A DNA stretch of 10,113 bases from DASYSL01 sp036003365. GTDB taxonomy: Bacteria; Eisenbacteria; RBG-16-71-46; DASYSL01. Made by a program: the position numbers and the translations under genes. Shown here one piece after another: positions 7,073 to 10,113 of the stretch. The first letter of the stretch is position 1. Each line of letters starts with the position of its first letter. The stretch covers positions 1-10,113 of the forward strand of contig DASYSL010000155.1 in the NCBI GenBank assembly GCA_036003365.1. The letters run 5' to 3'. The notes beneath the pieces were generated by a model. The model did no database searches. It saw only the letters and a program-made list of their open reading frames with translations, and was not told the origin of the DNA.

Positions 7073-7080
7073 TGAGCGCG

Positions 7081-7773
7081 ATGGGACGTCGAGGACCGAA
7101 GCCGGCAAAGCACGTGGCGATCGCGAAAGCCGCCCTGGCGCTCTTCGTCGAAAAGGGCGTGAAGGGGACGACCACGCGCGCCATCGCGAAGTTCGCGCGC
7201 ACCACCGAGGCGAGCCTCTATCGCCACTACCCGGGCAAGGACGCGCTCGCGCGACACGTGCTGAATCAATGCGTGCACGCGCTGGAGATGGAGATCGAGT
7301 GCTCACAGATGGCGGGCGGCAGTCCCAGGGCCCGCCTGCGCGCCTTCCTGCATGCCTATGTGGCTTTCGCGCGGCAGCAACCGCTCGAGCACTCGTTCCT
7401 CCAGCAGGCGCACGCCTCGAACCTGTTCGCGCGCCTGGGCGAGAAGCCGCGCGCGCGCCGCGTGCTGTCGACACTCCTCGCCGAAGGGCAGGCGATCGGC
7501 GATTTCATGGCGGTCGATCCGCGCTGGCTGGCGGCGTTCATCGCCGGAGGGCTGGGACGCGTGTGCCAGGCTTCCTGGCGCCGTGGACCAAGCGCGCCGT
7601 ATCAACTCACGCCCGAGGCATGGTGCGTGGTCGTCGAGAGAATGGTAACGTCCCCGCCGGCTGGCCACCTCGGTGGCACCGCCGCGGTCTACGCAGGCGC
7701 CGCGTTGAAGCAGGATCTCGAGCCGGTTCTGGTCGTGAACGGAGCCGTGGAGAACGGGAGATCGAACTCATGA
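7081..7773 (+). CDS. TetR/AcrR family transcriptional regulator
   Basis: This encodes 230 residues and is a DNA-binding repressor-type regulator that would respond to a small ligand. The N-terminal helix-turn-helix is clear: AALALFVEKGVKGTTTRAIA (about 17-36), then TTEASLYRHYPGKDAL (41-56), which is the TetR recognition helix and YxHFxxK-like motif. The rest is a helical ligand/dimer domain with no recognisable pocket signature; the last 30 residues, rich in Gly, Ala and Val, look like a loose tail. It sits inside the OsmC-cytochrome set: 13 bp after OsmC and overlapping the cytochrome start by ATGA (7770-7773). It is therefore very probably a local regulator of the same transcript, with autoregulation likely. 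The palindrome at 6456-6474 is one candidate operator. The ligand is unknown. Confidence 0.92.
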   Translation: MGRRGPKPAKHVAIAKAALALFVEKGVKGTTTRAIAKFARTTEASLYRHYPGKDALARHVLNQCVHALEMEIECSQMAGGSPRARLRAFLHAYVAFARQQPLEHSFLQQAHASNLFARLGEKPRARRVLSTLLAEGQAIGDFMAVDPRWLAAFIAGGLGRVCQASWRRGPSAPYQLTPEAWCVVVERMVTSPPAGHLGGTAAVYAGAALKQDLEPVLVVNGAVENGRSNS

Positions 7774-8177
7774 CGCACTCGGGTCGAATCAGTCTGGTGT
7801 TCGCCATTCTCGCCGTGGGAGCGGGAGGCGCGCTGGCGCAGGGAGAGAAGAAGCCGGAAGGCAAGGATCTGTTCCTGGCCGCCAAGTGCAACACCTGTCA
7901 CAGCGTCACCGCCGCCGGCATCGAGAAGAAGAAGCCGACGGCCGAGGAAGCCGCCGAGGCCGCCAAGGTGGCCGACAAGGACGAGAAGAAGCCGCCCGAT
8001 CTTTCGAGCGTCGGCCTGGACAAGAAGGCCGACTGGATCGCCAAGTTCATCACCAAGAAAGAGACCTTGGACGGCGAGAAGCACAAGAAGCTCTACAAGG
8101 GCACGGATGGGGAGCTGAACACGCTCTCGGCCTGGCTGGCTTCGCAAAAGGCGCCGAAGAAGAAGGGCGGCAAGTGA
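7770..8177 (+). CDS. Small periplasmic c-type cytochrome, monoheme, without Met ligand
   Basis: This encodes 135 residues. A signal peptide (1-23, ending GALA before Q24) sends it to the periplasm, where heme is attached at C40-N-T-C43-H44. The C-terminal half follows class I cytochrome c style: PDLSSVG, then WIAKFI, a KHKKLYKGTDGEL stretch and a final helix LNTLSAWLASQ. It is an electron carrier, presumably partner of the membrane cytochrome encoded 4 bp downstream. Two oddities are visible. The mature chain has no methionine, so the usual distal ligand is missing and H105 (the only other His) or a Lys is the candidate. Also, residues 52-75 form a Lys/Glu/Ala-rich insertion between the heme and PDLSS. 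The ATG overlaps the TetR stop codon. The identity as a c-type cytochrome is firm; its redox partners are inferred. Confidence 0.9.
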   Translation: MTHSGRISLVFAILAVGAGGALAQGEKKPEGKDLFLAAKCNTCHSVTAAGIEKKKPTAEEAAEAAKVADKDEKKPPDLSSVGLDKKADWIAKFITKKETLDGEKHKKLYKGTDGELNTLSAWLASQKAPKKKGGK

Positions 8178-8181
8178 GGCC

Positions 8182-8865
8182 ATGATGCTCCTGGCCGCGT
8201 CGGTTGCCCCGCCGGCGGAATTCAACCTGGGTTCGCTGAGCCCGCGGCCGGAGTTCTACTTTGTCTTCACCATCACGGCGCTGCTCATCCTTGCCCTTCT
8301 GGTGAGACCGGACCTCACTCGGCAGCGGGCGGGCAAGATGCTGGCGTTCGTCGCCTTGTTCGTCTTGCCCATCACCACGGGCTGGATGGGGTTCGCGGAG
8401 CATTGGGAGCGCTCCAAGACCAAGGAATTCTGTCTGTCGTGCCACGTCATGAAGCCGTACGGAAAAAGCCTGTACGTGGACGACAACGAATACATCCCCG
8501 CGGTGCACTTCCAGAACAACTACGTTCCGTCGGACCACGCCTGCTACACCTGCCACACGAGCTACGCCCTCTACGGCAGCATTCAGGCCAAGATGAACGG
8601 CATGCGTCATCTCTGGGTGTACTACACGCACTCGTATCCGGACACCATCAAGCTGTACCACCCGTACAACAACCGCGAGTGTCTGCACTGCCACGGCGGC
8701 TCGCGCAAGTTCGAGGCCGTGAGCGCGCACAAGGACACGGACACCACGTTCACCGCCATCGTGCAGGGCCGCGTCTCGTGCCTCGAGAGCGGATGCCACG
8801 ACGTGGCGCACGAAGTGCACACTCTCAAGGACGCCGAGTTCTGGCCGGGGCCCAAGGAGAGATGA
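8182..8865 (+). CDS. Membrane-anchored multiheme c-type cytochrome, NapC/NirT-like architecture
   Basis: This encodes 227 residues. Two hydrophobic helices (about 25-41 and 53-72) flank a positively charged loop (R42, R47, R49, K52). By the positive-inside rule the loop is cytoplasmic and the heme domain periplasmic. Heme motifs are C84-L-S-C87-H88, C121-Y-T-C124-H125 and C167-L-H-C170-H171, plus a wider C200-LESG-C205-H206 (CX4CH). Many other His are available as axial ligands. Family knowledge: NapC/NirT/NrfH proteins pass electrons from membrane quinol to periplasmic carriers or reductases; usually one helix and four CXXCH. This protein resembles that plan but has an extra helix and one CX4CH, so the family match is approximate. 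GAGG at 8176-8179 suits the second ATG (8185) slightly better. It sits 4 bp after the monoheme cytochrome, its likely partner. Confidence 0.88.
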   Translation: MMLLAASVAPPAEFNLGSLSPRPEFYFVFTITALLILALLVRPDLTRQRAGKMLAFVALFVLPITTGWMGFAEHWERSKTKEFCLSCHVMKPYGKSLYVDDNEYIPAVHFQNNYVPSDHACYTCHTSYALYGSIQAKMNGMRHLWVYYTHSYPDTIKLYHPYNNRECLHCHGGSRKFEAVSAHKDTDTTFTAIVQGRVSCLESGCHDVAHEVHTLKDAEFWPGPKER

Positions 8866-9071
8866 TGGCGGCATTGACCGGGGTCGAGCGGCGCATCCGC
8901 TGGTCGGCGATCTTCCTGCTCGCCGGGCTCGCGGTCGAGGCGGCGAGCCTCCTCAAGGTGGCTGCCCTGTCGTTCGTCGTGTTCACGACGGTGGGCCTGC
9001 TTCTGTTTGCCGTGGGCGCGGCTCTCTTCCTTCTTTCGCTGCTGGAGGCGGGTCCGGCCGAGAAGACGTAG
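8865..9071 (+). CDS. Small two-helix membrane protein, unknown function
   Basis: This encodes 68 residues from the ATG at 8865 (AAGGAG at 8854-8859 lies 5 bases before it); the ATG at 8862 would add one Met. A short basic N-terminus with R9, R10 and R12 is followed by two hydrophobic helices (about 14-30 and 33-58) and a polar tail ending EKT, so both ends probably face the cytoplasm. No Cys or His is present, so it carries no heme. It overlaps the end of the tetraheme-like cytochrome gene (TGATG), which ties it to that module, perhaps as a small subunit or assembly helper. I recognise no family. Confidence 0.7.
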   Translation: MAALTGVERRIRWSAIFLLAGLAVEAASLLKVAALSFVVFTTVGLLLFAVGAALFLLSLLEAGPAEKT

Positions 9072-9171
9072 CTTCCTCTGGCGCAACCGCCTTCCATTTG
9101 CGAAACTACGGTTGAAGCCATCGAAACCGGCCCACGAAAAGGGACGCCACCCGCCGCGTCCGCGCTCTACG

Positions 9172-9177
9172 AAGGAG
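9172..9177 (+). promoter_or_regulatory. Ribosome binding site of citrate synthase
   Basis: AAGGAG ends 6 bases before the ATG at 9184, a standard spacing, and fixes that start. The 112-base gap upstream (9072-9183) shows no clear -35/-10 pair; a TTGCGA at 9098 has only a weak -10 partner. Confidence 0.7.
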
Positions 9178-9183
9178 TCGCTC

Positions 9184-10113
<930 letters not shown>

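Noticed and set aside
7072..7080. GTG start for the TetR gene three codons upstream
   Set aside because: It overlaps the GAGGAGG ribosome site that fits the ATG at 7081.

Overview
This is a high-GC bacterial window in which every protein-coding gene I can support lies on the + strand. The C-terminal domain of the secreted protein at 1295-3514 has the YPNP opening and FYDLRG/SGIYFYRL pattern of FlgD-like or type IX-like sorting domains. In GC-rich genomes this points to an FCB-superphylum relative, for example Candidatus Eisenbacteria or Krumholzibacteria. That placement is an inference from style and not a proven assignment. The absence of insertion sequences, tRNAs, rRNAs and CRISPRs, and the even codon style, suggest an ordinary chromosomal region or metagenome contig.

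Layout. (1) 1-1122: the 3' end of a DrrA-like ABC ATPase, overlapping by ATGA with its ABC-2 permease; together they form an exporter. (2) 1123-1294: a 172-base regulatory gap with a sigma70-like promoter and several symmetric motifs. It leads into a large secreted protein of unknown function (1295-3514). (3) 3563-6453: a two-component pair, a PAS-containing soluble histidine kinase with an RsbRD-like N-terminal domain, overlapping by ATGA with an NtrC-family response regulator. The kinase may be translated from a leaderless transcript. (4) 6454-6593: a gap holding a perfect 8-bp inverted repeat just after the regulator stop codon. (5) 6594-9071: five tightly packed genes, an OsmC-like protein, a TetR regulator, a monoheme c-type cytochrome, a membrane-anchored tetraheme-like cytochrome related in architecture to NapC/NirT, and a small two-helix membrane protein. 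(6) 9184-10113: citrate synthase, cut by the window end and carrying a suspicious internal repeat at the edge.

How the genes may work together. The ABC pair is an exporter. The kinase/regulator pair is a self-contained signalling unit whose target cannot be named; the hairpin or palindrome right behind it is one candidate site. The most interesting unit is the OsmC-TetR-cytochrome cluster. Its spacing (13 bp, ATGA overlap, 4 bp, overlap) implies one transcript linking a thiol peroxidase-like protein, a ligand-responsive repressor and a two-cytochrome envelope electron-transfer module. Two c-type cytochromes with non-standard heme features (no Met ligand in one, a CX4CH motif in the other) make this module worth a second look.

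No gap between genes exceeds 172 bases, so no long gene-free stretch exists. Long ORFs on the - strand and in other + frames are shadows caused by high GC.
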